Source: Rhizobacter sp. (GTDB taxonomy: Bacteria > Pseudomonadota > Gammaproteobacteria > Burkholderiales > Burkholderiaceae_C). From it: a stretch of DNA of 5,944 nt. A program made the position numbers and the translations under genes. Below the pieces are notes generated by a model. The model made no database searches and had not been told where the DNA came from. It was given only the letters and a program-made list of their open reading frames with translations. Below, piece after piece: positions 1-4,829 of the stretch; positions within the stretch are counted from its first letter, which is position 1; each line of letters opens with the position of its first letter. The DNA lies in contig JANYBE010000116.1 of assembly GCA_025360945.1 (NCBI GenBank), positions 1 through 5,944 of the forward strand, in the 5' to 3' direction.

Positions 1-604
1 CGAGATCCGCGGCGCCGGCGAGGTGCTGGGCGACAACCAGAGCGGCAACATGATGGAAGTCGGCTTCCAGCTCTACAACGAGATGCTGGCCGAAGCGGTG
101 CGCGCGCTGAAGGCCGGCGAGGAACCCGATCTGCTGAGCCCGCTGTCGGCCACGACCGAGATCAACCTGCACGCGCCCGCGCTGCTGCCCGACGCGTACT
201 GCGGCGATGTGCACACGCGGCTGAATCTTTACAAGCGGCTCGCGAGCGCGAACACGACAGACCAGATCGACGCAATGCTCGAGGAGGTCACCGACCGCTT
301 CGGCAAGCTCCCGCCACAGGGCCAGACGCTGTTCGACGTGCACCGGCTGCGCGTGCTCGCCAAGCCTTTTGGTGTGACCAAGATCGATGCCGCACCGCGC
401 CTGATGGTCATCAGCTTCAAGCCGAACCCGCCGGTCGATGCAATGCGCATCATCGAGCTGGTGCAGAAGAACCGCCACATCAAGCTCGCGGGCAACGACA
501 AGTTGCGCATCGAGCGCGATACGCCCGAGGCGAAAGATCGCGCCCAACTGATCCGCGACGTGCTGCGTTCGCTGGGCACGCCGAAACAGACCACTCCTGC
601 CTGA
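1..604 (+). CDS. mfd: Transcription-repair coupling factor Mfd, C-terminal part
   Basis: Partial gene, open at the left edge; the reading frame begins at base 2 and ends with TGA at 602-604. About 200 residues are visible. The first, EIRGAGEVLGDNQSG, is the conserved stretch just after the helicase/translocase core of Mfd, close to E. coli EIRGAGELLGEEQSG. It is followed by the conserved GFQLYNEML and LLPD segments, then TRLNLYKRLASA and DRFGKLP, which belong to the C-terminal TRCF domain (D7). Mfd is a DNA translocase that removes RNA polymerase stalled at lesions and recruits UvrA for nucleotide excision repair; D7 is known to mask the UvrA-binding surface. E. coli Mfd has 1148 residues, so roughly 940 N-terminal residues lie outside the window. 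The C-terminus looks intact. serB starts 2 bases after the stop, suggesting co-transcription. The identification is secure. Confidence 0.96.
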   Translation, partial: EIRGAGEVLGDNQSGNMMEVGFQLYNEMLAEAVRALKAGEEPDLLSPLSATTEINLHAPALLPDAYCGDVHTRLNLYKRLASANTTDQIDAMLEEVTDRFGKLPPQGQTLFDVHRLRVLAKPFGVTKIDAAPRLMVISFKPNPPVDAMRIIELVQKNRHIKLAGNDKLRIERDTPEAKDRAQLIRDVLRSLGTPKQTTPA

Positions 605-606
605 CC

Positions 607-1314
607 ATGGCCCACGAACACCTCCCCGGTCTTTTCATTCGCGGCGTCAACCCGCCCCTGCGTCTTGCCGACTACGGATTGGTCGCGTTCGACATGGACT
701 CGACGCTGATCAACATCGAGTGCGTCGACGAGATCGCCGAGGCCGCGGGCCGCAGGGCCGAGATTGCCGCGATTACCGAAGCCGCAATGCGCGGCGAGAT
801 CGCCGACTACAAAGAGAGCCTGCGGCGGCGGGTTGCGTTGCTCAAGGGCGTGCCCGAGAGCGCGCTGCACACGGTGTATTCGCATCACCTGCAGCTCAAC
901 CCCGGCGTCGAGCGCTTCGTGCAGACCTGTCGCGCCGCGGGCCTGGCAACGCTGCTCGTCTCGGGCGGCTTCACTTTCTTCAGCGACCGCATCCGCGAGC
1001 GCCTGCAGCTCGGCGAAGCGCGTGCCAACGTGCTCGAGATCGAAGACGGCGTGCTGACAGGTCGGCTTGTCGACCAGCCCTGGGGCGACATCGTCGACGG
1101 CGACGAGAAGCGCCGTACCGTGCTTGCGAGTTGCGCGCGACTCGCGATCGAACCGTCGCAGGCGATCGCCGTCGGCGACGGTGCGAACGACCTGCCGATG
1201 ATGGGCGCGGTGGGGCTGAGCATCGCCTACCACCCGAAGCCGGCAGTGCGCGAACGCGCGATGATCTCGATCATCCACGGCGGCCTGGACCGCGCGCTCG
1301 AGGTCCTGCGCTAG
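607..1314 (+). CDS. serB: Phosphoserine phosphatase SerB (HAD family)
   Basis: 235 residues. It hydrolyses O-phosphoserine to serine, the last step of serine biosynthesis, in the cytoplasm with Mg2+. All HAD-superfamily motifs are visible: motif I FDMDSTLI with nucleophile D29 and acid/base D31; motif II VSGGF with S119; the motif III lysine K168 in GDEKRR; and motif IV VGDGANDLPMM with D191 and D195. The MDSTLINIECVDEIAE segment and the helical cap after it are typical of SerB rather than of other HAD phosphatases. The protein is a short, single-domain form without the N-terminal ACT-like extension of the 322-residue E. coli enzyme; I recall this form from other Burkholderiales. The ATG at 607 lies 2 bases after the mfd stop. 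No clear Shine-Dalgarno sequence precedes it, so translation may be coupled to mfd. Confidence 0.95.
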   Translation: MAHEHLPGLFIRGVNPPLRLADYGLVAFDMDSTLINIECVDEIAEAAGRRAEIAAITEAAMRGEIADYKESLRRRVALLKGVPESALHTVYSHHLQLNPGVERFVQTCRAAGLATLLVSGGFTFFSDRIRERLQLGEARANVLEIEDGVLTGRLVDQPWGDIVDGDEKRRTVLASCARLAIEPSQAIAVGDGANDLPMMGAVGLSIAYHPKPAVRERAMISIIHGGLDRALEVLR

Positions 1315-1351
1315 CGGCCAGGCGGCCTGGGGTCCGAACCACGCTGAGACC

Positions 1352-2029
1352 ATGAAGCATCTGCTGGACAACATCGCCTGGCACACACTTACCGGGTCGC
1401 ACGCGCACTGCGCGGCAGGAGCCGGTGACGCGCGTCGCTACGCGCGCGGCTTCTCGCCGATCGTCGGCTTCACCCACGCCGAGCAACCCGACTTCGAGGC
1501 CCTCGCGCCCCACTGTGAGCCCCGCGAACACGTCTACTGCATCGGCTGGTCGGGTGCCGCTCCCGCCGGCTGGCAAATTGACGTCGACGCCACTATGTTC
1601 AGCATGGTGTGGGAGGCGGCCATGCCTGAGGCCGACGCAGCCCCCGAAGCGATCCGGTTGGGACCGCAGCACGCTGCACAGGCGATGGCGCTCGCCACCC
1701 TGACCCGACCCGGCCCGTTCGGCCCGCGGACCCTTGAACTCGGCGACTACTTCGGCTGCTTCGACGGCGATCGCCTCGTGGCGATGGCCGGCGAGCGCAT
1801 GGCTGCAGGTGCGCTGCGCGAGGTCAGCGGTGTCTGCACGCACCCCGACGCACAGGGCAAGGGTTTCGCGCGGCGCCTCATGCTCAAGCTGATACGCCGC
1901 CAGATGCAACGCAACGAGTTGCCGTTTCTTCACGTCATGCGCGACAACGTTAACGCCCGCGCGCTGTACGCGCGCATGGGCTTCGGCGTCTATCGCGAGT
2001 CGATCGTGCGCGTCATCTCGCGCTGCTGA
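1352..2029 (+). CDS. GNAT-family N-acetyltransferase (FR47-like)
   Basis: 225 residues. The C-terminal half is a GNAT fold: EVSGVCTHPDAQGKGFARRL (residues 157-176) contains the acetyl-CoA pyrophosphate-binding loop Q168-G-K-G-F-A, followed by a helix. The FLHVMRDNVNARALYARMGF segment (192-211) is the usual motif B, with N201 and Y206 typical of FR47-like members. The N-terminal ~95 residues align poorly with the core but have the layout often seen in this subfamily: an opening like DNIAWHTLTGSHAHCAAGAG, then a degenerate half-domain. It should transfer an acetyl group from acetyl-CoA to an amine; the substrate cannot be told from the sequence. It starts 37 bases after serB on the same strand, with only a weak GAGA ribosome binding site about 4 bases before the ATG, so it may be read through from serB. 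Its last 17 bases overlap the 3' end of the opposing CMD-family gene. Confidence 0.88.
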   Translation: MKHLLDNIAWHTLTGSHAHCAAGAGDARRYARGFSPIVGFTHAEQPDFEALAPHCEPREHVYCIGWSGAAPAGWQIDVDATMFSMVWEAAMPEADAAPEAIRLGPQHAAQAMALATLTRPGPFGPRTLELGDYFGCFDGDRLVAMAGERMAAGALREVSGVCTHPDAQGKGFARRLMLKLIRRQMQRNELPFLHVMRDNVNARALYARMGFGVYRESIVRVISRC

Positions 2030-2414
2030 CGACGGGCAGCAGCCCGCGCTCGGCGAATACCTGCTTCGCGGTGAACGCCGCGTTCAATGCCGCCGGGAAG
2101 CCGGCGTACAGTGCCATCTGGATGATCACCTCGACGACCTCGGCTGGCGTGCAACCGACATTGAGCGCGCCGTTCACGTGCACCCTGAGTTGCGGCTGCG
2201 CATGGCCGAGTGCGGCCAGTCCCGCCACGGTCGCCAGTTCGCGCGTTCGCAAGTCCAGTCCGGGCCGGCTGTAGACATCGCCGAAGCCAAACTCGATCAC
2301 GTAGCGCGCGAGGTCGGGCGCGACATCCTTCAGCACATCGACGACGTGTTGTCCGCCCTCGCCGTCGACCTCGGCGAGCCGCAGGCTGCCGCGTATGTAG
2401 CGTTCGTCGTTCAT
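2013..2414 (-). CDS. Carboxymuconolactone decarboxylase-family protein
   Basis: 133 residues. The segment RTRELATVAGLAALG (56-70), then QLRVHVNGALNVGCTPAEV (75-93) and QMALYAGFPAALNAAF (99-114), is the full CMD/AhpD-like helical domain in PcaC-type order. The AhpD redox motif CxxC is absent; the only cysteine is C88. A peroxidase role of the AhpD type is therefore unlikely. 4-Carboxymuconolactone decarboxylase (protocatechuate branch of the beta-ketoadipate pathway) is the eponymous activity, but no other pca gene is near, so the substrate is unknown. The ATG at 2414 is supported by GAAGGA 7 bases upstream. The gene lies 56 bases downstream of merR and behind a MerR-type promoter, which suggests it is the direct target of that regulator. 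Its 3' end overlaps the convergent acetyltransferase gene by 17 bases. It resembles YraC, which in B. subtilis is controlled by the MerR-family regulator AdhR. Confidence 0.9.
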   Translation of the reverse strand: MNDERYIRGSLRLAEVDGEGGQHVVDVLKDVAPDLARYVIEFGFGDVYSRPGLDLRTRELATVAGLAALGHAQPQLRVHVNGALNVGCTPAEVVEVIIQMALYAGFPAALNAAFTAKQVFAERGLLPVVSSAR

Positions 2415-2421
2415 CTCGAAG

Positions 2422-2427
2422 TCCTTC
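2422..2427 (-). promoter_or_regulatory. Ribosome binding site of the CMD-family gene
   Basis: Read on the minus strand this is GAAGGA, separated by 7 bases from the ATG at 2414. It is the strongest Shine-Dalgarno match in the four-gene cluster. It selects the ATG at 2414 over the out-of-frame ATG at 2433. It agrees with this gene having its own promoter and leader rather than depending on coupling to the gene before it. Confidence 0.7.
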
Positions 2428-2448
2428 GTTCATTGCATCAAGACCTGA

Positions 2449-2479
2449 ACGGTAGGAGTTCGAGCGCGCTCTAAGTCAA
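2449..2479 (-). promoter_or_regulatory. MerR-type promoter/operator for the CMD-family gene
   Basis: On the minus strand the -35 box is TTGACT (2474-2479), the -10 box is TACCGT (2449-2454) and the spacer is exactly 19 bases (2455-2473). That over-long spacer is the hallmark of promoters activated by MerR-family proteins, which untwist the DNA to realign the boxes. The spacer holds the dyad TTAGAGCGCGCTCGAA (2459-2474): a perfect 10-base palindrome, GAGCGCGCTC, flanked by one mismatched pair and then TT/AA. Its centre lies 7-8 bases past the -35 box, as in the CueR site at copA. The -35 box and the edge of the dyad are inside the merR coding end: TTGACT encodes its last two residues and the dyad covers the TAG stop. 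Predicted transcription would start near 2442 and give a leader of about 28 bases. The adjacent MerR-family protein is the obvious candidate activator. Confidence 0.82.
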
Positions 2480-2845
2480 GGCCGTTGTCGCTTCTTCGAT
2501 CAGGCCGTCGTAGATCACGATTTTCTGGCGCACGACGCGCAGGTGCGCCTGCTGCGCGCGCAGCGCAGCGGCGAGCCGGTCGGCGTGCTGTACCAGCATG
2601 GCCTTGCGCTCGCCCAGTGTGCTGTCTCCCCGTCCACGCAACTCGGCGTAGCACAGCATCTCGCCAATGCCCATGCCGGTGCTGCGCAGCCGGTGCAGGA
2701 ACTCGACCCACTCCACATCGCGCGACCCGAAGTCGCGATGGCCGTTGCCCTGCCGCGTGACGCTGCCGAGCAGGCCGATGCGCTCGTAGTAGCGCAGCGT
2801 GTGGGCGCTGAGGCCGCAGCGCTTGGCGAACTCGGCGATGTTCAC
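2471..2845 (-). CDS. MerR-family transcriptional regulator (AdhR/NmlR-like)
   Basis: 124 residues from the GTG start at 2845. The winged-helix DNA-binding part is clear: MNIAEFAKRCGLSAHTLRYY, ERIGLLGSVTRQGNGHRDF, then DVEWVEFLHRLRSTGMGIGE (residues 1-62). A long coiled-coil dimerisation helix follows (about 75-118). The body matches the AdhR/NmlR group, including YAELRGRGDSTLGERKAML. No C-terminal effector domain or metal-binding loop is present. AdhR of B. subtilis uses Cys52; the aligned residue here is R52, and the only cysteines are C10 and C65. The frame is open further upstream to an ATG at 2911, but those 22 extra residues are arginine-rich and lie inside the RraA-like gene. The GTG start overlaps that gene's stop by 4 bases (GTGA), so translation is probably coupled. 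It probably regulates the downstream CMD-family gene through the dyad at its own 3' end; its effector is unknown. Confidence 0.92.
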   Translation of the reverse strand: MNIAEFAKRCGLSAHTLRYYERIGLLGSVTRQGNGHRDFGSRDVEWVEFLHRLRSTGMGIGEMLCYAELRGRGDSTLGERKAMLVQHADRLAAALRAQQAHLRVVRQKIVIYDGLIEEATTALT

Positions 2846-3339
2846 TCGGGTGTCGGCATCACGACGATGCCGTCCTCGTCGGCGACCAGCCATTCGCCGG
2901 GCAGGATCCACACGCCGTGGATGTGCAGGGCGATGTCGCGCTGGCCTTGGTTGCGGCGTTCAGTAGGCATCGGGATGAGCCCGAGCGCGCGGATGCCGAC
3001 ATCGCACTGGACGAGCTCGGCACTGTCGCGGACGCAGCCGTCCACGACGATGCCGGCCCAACCGTTCTTGGCGGCGTCGGCGGCGATGTTGCCGCCGACC
3101 AGCGCGCGCCGGAAGGAGCTGCCGCCGTCGACGACGAGCACGCGGCCGAGGCCCGGTTCCTCGAGCGCGGCCTTGACGAGCGAGTTGTCCTCGAAGCACT
3201 TGACAGTGCTCACGACACCGGCGAAGCGCACCCGCTTGCCGTAGTTCTGGAACGACGGCGGCAGCACGCGAAAGCTGCCGTCGTGGTCAGTCTTGTGCAG
3301 GTCGCACAGGTCGCCGGTCACGAGAATCGGAGTGCTCAT
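2842..3339 (-). CDS. RraA-family protein (RraA / HMG aldolase-like)
   Basis: 165 residues from the ATG at 3339. The fold-defining stretches are STVKCFEDNSLVKAALEEPG (44-63), GRVLVVDGGSSFRRALVGGN (65-84), NGWAGIVVDGCVRDSAEL (92-109) and the C-terminal GEWLVADEDGIVV (148-160). It is close to E. coli RraA, the inhibitor of RNase E, over its whole length (E. coli TVKCFEDNGLL and GRVLVVDGGGSVRRALV). Unlike E. coli RraA (VRQ), it keeps the Arg-Asp pair R104-D105 of the 4-hydroxy-4-methyl-2-oxoglutarate / 4-carboxy-4-hydroxy-2-oxoadipate aldolases. It could therefore be an aldolase or oxaloacetate decarboxylase rather than an RNase E regulator; the sequence alone does not settle this. The frame is open upstream to 3552, but that stretch lies inside the Lrp gene and is low-complexity. 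The ATG overlaps the Lrp stop (ATGA) and its TGA overlaps the merR GTG, so it sits in the middle of a coupled trio. Confidence 0.9.
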   Translation of the reverse strand: MSTPILVTGDLCDLHKTDHDGSFRVLPPSFQNYGKRVRFAGVVSTVKCFEDNSLVKAALEEPGLGRVLVVDGGSSFRRALVGGNIAADAAKNGWAGIVVDGCVRDSAELVQCDVGIRALGLIPMPTERRNQGQRDIALHIHGVWILPGEWLVADEDGIVVMPTPE

Positions 3340-3833
3340 GCGTTGGTCACTTTCTTGATCAGGGGTTTCACGTCGGAGCGCAGCGGCGGCAGCATCGCCT
3401 GGTGCTCGCGCGCCGGATTCAGGATGATGGACGTCGCTGTCTCGGTCAACAGGCAGAATTTGGTGACGACGGCGTCGAGGTGACTCACGTCGATCACGGC
3501 TATCTCGAGCACCCAGCTGTCGTCGCCGGTCACGTTGTAGGCATTGATGCACTCGGGCGTGTGCTGCACGAGCTTGACGACGCGCGCGTAGTCAGCGCGG
3601 CCGACGCGGATGATCGCGCGAATGCCGTAGCCGAGCTTGGCGAGATTCACGGTCGCGCGGTAACCGCTGATGACGCCCGCCGCCTCGAGCTTGCGCACGC
3701 GCTCGGTCACCGCGGGCTGACTCAAGTGCACGCGCCTGCCGAGATCGGCCATCGTCAGCCGCGCGTCGGCCTGCAGCTCGGCGAGGATACGGATGTCGTG
3801 CGCGTCGAAATCCGGTTTTAAGGTAGAAGCCAT
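3336..3833 (-). CDS. Lrp/AsnC-family transcriptional regulator
   Basis: 165 residues from the ATG at 3833. The N-terminal helix-turn-helix is DIRILAELQADARLTMADLG (13-32) with recognition helix LSQPAVTERVRKLEAAGVI (38-56). The RAM ligand-binding and oligomerisation domain follows (about 70-140), with the VTGDDSWVLEIAV segment (101-113) at its centre. Family members are octameric or similar regulators that often sense amino acids. An in-frame ATG at 3857 would add 8 residues, but the ATG at 3833 has CGGAG 4 bases upstream and gives the usual family length, so I prefer it. The gene heads the minus-strand cluster, and its stop overlaps the start of the RraA-like gene by 4 bases. It diverges from the EamA exporter gene across a short gap. 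Lrp-type regulators commonly control a divergent amino-acid exporter, so control of both sides is plausible. The ligand is unknown. Confidence 0.94.
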   Translation of the reverse strand: MASTLKPDFDAHDIRILAELQADARLTMADLGRRVHLSQPAVTERVRKLEAAGVISGYRATVNLAKLGYGIRAIIRVGRADYARVVKLVQHTPECINAYNVTGDDSWVLEIAVIDVSHLDAVVTKFCLLTETATSIILNPAREHQAMLPPLRSDVKPLIKKVTNA

Positions 3834-3911
3834 GAAACTCCGTTGAACCAAAGGCATTGTGCGCCTACAAGCTTCATATGATCATGGAAATTTGGATCGA
3901 GCGTTCATACG
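3834..3911. promoter_or_regulatory. Divergent intergenic region, Lrp gene / EamA exporter
   Basis: These 78 bases must hold the start signals for both divergent genes. The middle is visibly richer in A and T than the surrounding genes. It carries overlapping 8-base palindromes TCATATGA (3874-3881) and ATGATCAT (3878-3885), then AAATTT (3888-3893). AT-rich, weakly symmetrical DNA of this sort is typical of Lrp-family sites, but the match to the E. coli Lrp consensus is only partial. I found no convincing sigma-70 -35/-10 pair in either direction, so promoter positions are left open. CGGAG at 3838-3842 (minus strand) is the ribosome binding site that selects the Lrp start. Confidence 0.45.
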
Positions 3912-4826
3912 ATGCAGACCATGAAGACGCTCGCCTCGCCTGCTCCTCGCCCTGTCACGCTTCTCGGCTTGCCGCCACTGATCGCGTTGTGCCTCGCCGC
4001 CACGTGGCTGGTCTGGGGCTCGACCTACCTCGCGATCAAGTTCGCGCTGCTGAGCTTCCCGCCGTTCCTGCAGATGGGCACGCGCTTTCTCGCCGCGGGT
4101 GCGCTTCTGATGGTCTGGATGCGCTGGCGCGGCGCGCTCTGGCCCGACCGCGCCCATTGGTGCAACGCGCTCGTGATCGGCACGCTGATGCTGGGCGGCG
4201 GCATAGGCGGCACGGCGTATGCCGAGCTCACGGTTGGATCCGGCCTGGTCGTCGCCTTCATCGCGGTCGTGCCGCTGATGATCGCGGCGCTGAACCTGCT
4301 GTGGGGCGTGCGGCCGCGCGCGCTCGAAACGGCCGGCATCGTGGTGGGCCTGGCCGGGGTGCTGATGCTGACGCAGGGCGCGGGCTTTCAAGCCTCGACC
4401 GCCGGGCTGAGCGCGATCGCGCTGGCATGCACAAGCTGGTCGCTCGGCAGCGTGTTGAGCCAGCGCACGCTGCCGCTCGCGCCCGGCGCAATGGGCTTTG
4501 CGAGCGAGATGCTATGCGGTGGCGCCGTGCTGATGGCGATGTCGGCACTGCACGGCGAGGCGCCGGTGTGGCCGCCACAGCCGGTGGCGCTCATCGCGTG
4601 GCTCTACCTCGTCGTCTTCGGTTCGCTGATCGCGTTCAACGCCTACATGCTGCTGCTCGCACGCGCACCGGCTGCGCTGGCGTCTAGCTATACCCTCGTG
4701 AATCCGGTGATCGCGATGCTGCTCGGCGTCGCGATCGCGGGCGAGCAGGTCACGTACTTCGAGTGGATCGCCGTCGGCGTGGTGCTCGCGGGCGTGCTAT
4801 TGCTGCTGTGGCGGCGCGCGCGCTGA
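3912..4826 (+). CDS. EamA/DMT-family transporter (YedA-like exporter)
   Basis: 304 residues, an inner-membrane protein with about ten hydrophobic segments (roughly 20-40, 50-71, 83-103, 109-130, 138-155, 165-183, 196-212, 224-244, 256-278, 282-300). This is the two-fold repeated EamA layout of the drug/metabolite transporter superfamily. Family signatures include TWLVWGSTYLAIKFAL (31-46) near the start of the first repeat, and GSLIAFNAYMLLL (237-249) and ASSYTLVNPVIAMLLG (257-272) in the second. These match E. coli YedA closely (IIWGSTYFVIR, FGSIIAINAYMYLI, ATSYAYVNPVVAVLLG). Such proteins export amino acids or other small metabolites; the substrate is not deducible. Its placement, divergent from an Lrp/AsnC regulator, favours an amino acid or related compound. 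Either ATG at 3912 or 3921 could be the start, since neither has a strong ribosome binding site. The gene converges on the TPP enzyme with 3 bases between stops. Confidence 0.93.
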   Translation: MQTMKTLASPAPRPVTLLGLPPLIALCLAATWLVWGSTYLAIKFALLSFPPFLQMGTRFLAAGALLMVWMRWRGALWPDRAHWCNALVIGTLMLGGGIGGTAYAELTVGSGLVVAFIAVVPLMIAALNLLWGVRPRALETAGIVVGLAGVLMLTQGAGFQASTAGLSAIALACTSWSLGSVLSQRTLPLAPGAMGFASEMLCGGAVLMAMSALHGEAPVWPPQPVALIAWLYLVVFGSLIAFNAYMLLLARAPAALASSYTLVNPVIAMLLGVAIAGEQVTYFEWIAVGVVLAGVLLLLWRRAR

Positions 4827-4829
4827 ACC

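Noticed and set aside
1318..1330. Small inverted repeat CCAGG-CGG-CCTGG after the serB stop, as a possible terminator
   Set aside because: The stem is only 5 base pairs with a 3-base loop, and no T run follows. It is too weak to call an intrinsic terminator.
229..1386. Long open frame of 385 codons on the minus strand, antisense to mfd and serB
   Set aside because: It lies wholly opposite two well-identified genes, has no recognisable domain and has a composition typical of antisense frames in GC-rich DNA.
1990..2433. Overlapping minus-strand frame starting at the ATG at 2433, ahead of the CMD-family start
   Set aside because: The product is arginine-rich and resembles nothing, while the frame starting at 2414 encodes a full CMD domain and has the correctly spaced GAAGGA.
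2846..2911. Upstream extension of the MerR-family protein to an ATG at 2911
   Set aside because: The extra 22 residues are arginine-rich and lie inside the RraA-like coding region; the MerR homology begins exactly at the GTG at 2845, which also forms a GTGA overlap.
3340..3552. Upstream extension of the RraA-like protein to 3552
   Set aside because: The 71 extra residues are a low-complexity shadow of the Lrp-type gene; the family match begins just after the ATG at 3339, which forms an ATGA overlap.
3857..3882. TTGTGC and TATGAT as a sigma-70 promoter for the exporter gene
   Set aside because: The spacing is only 14 bases, too short for a working sigma-70 promoter, and the -35 match is partial.
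3857..4687. Plus-strand frame of 276 codons overlapping the exporter gene in another frame
   Set aside because: The translation is arginine/alanine-rich without domains, whereas the overlapping frame from 3912 encodes a clear ten-segment EamA transporter.
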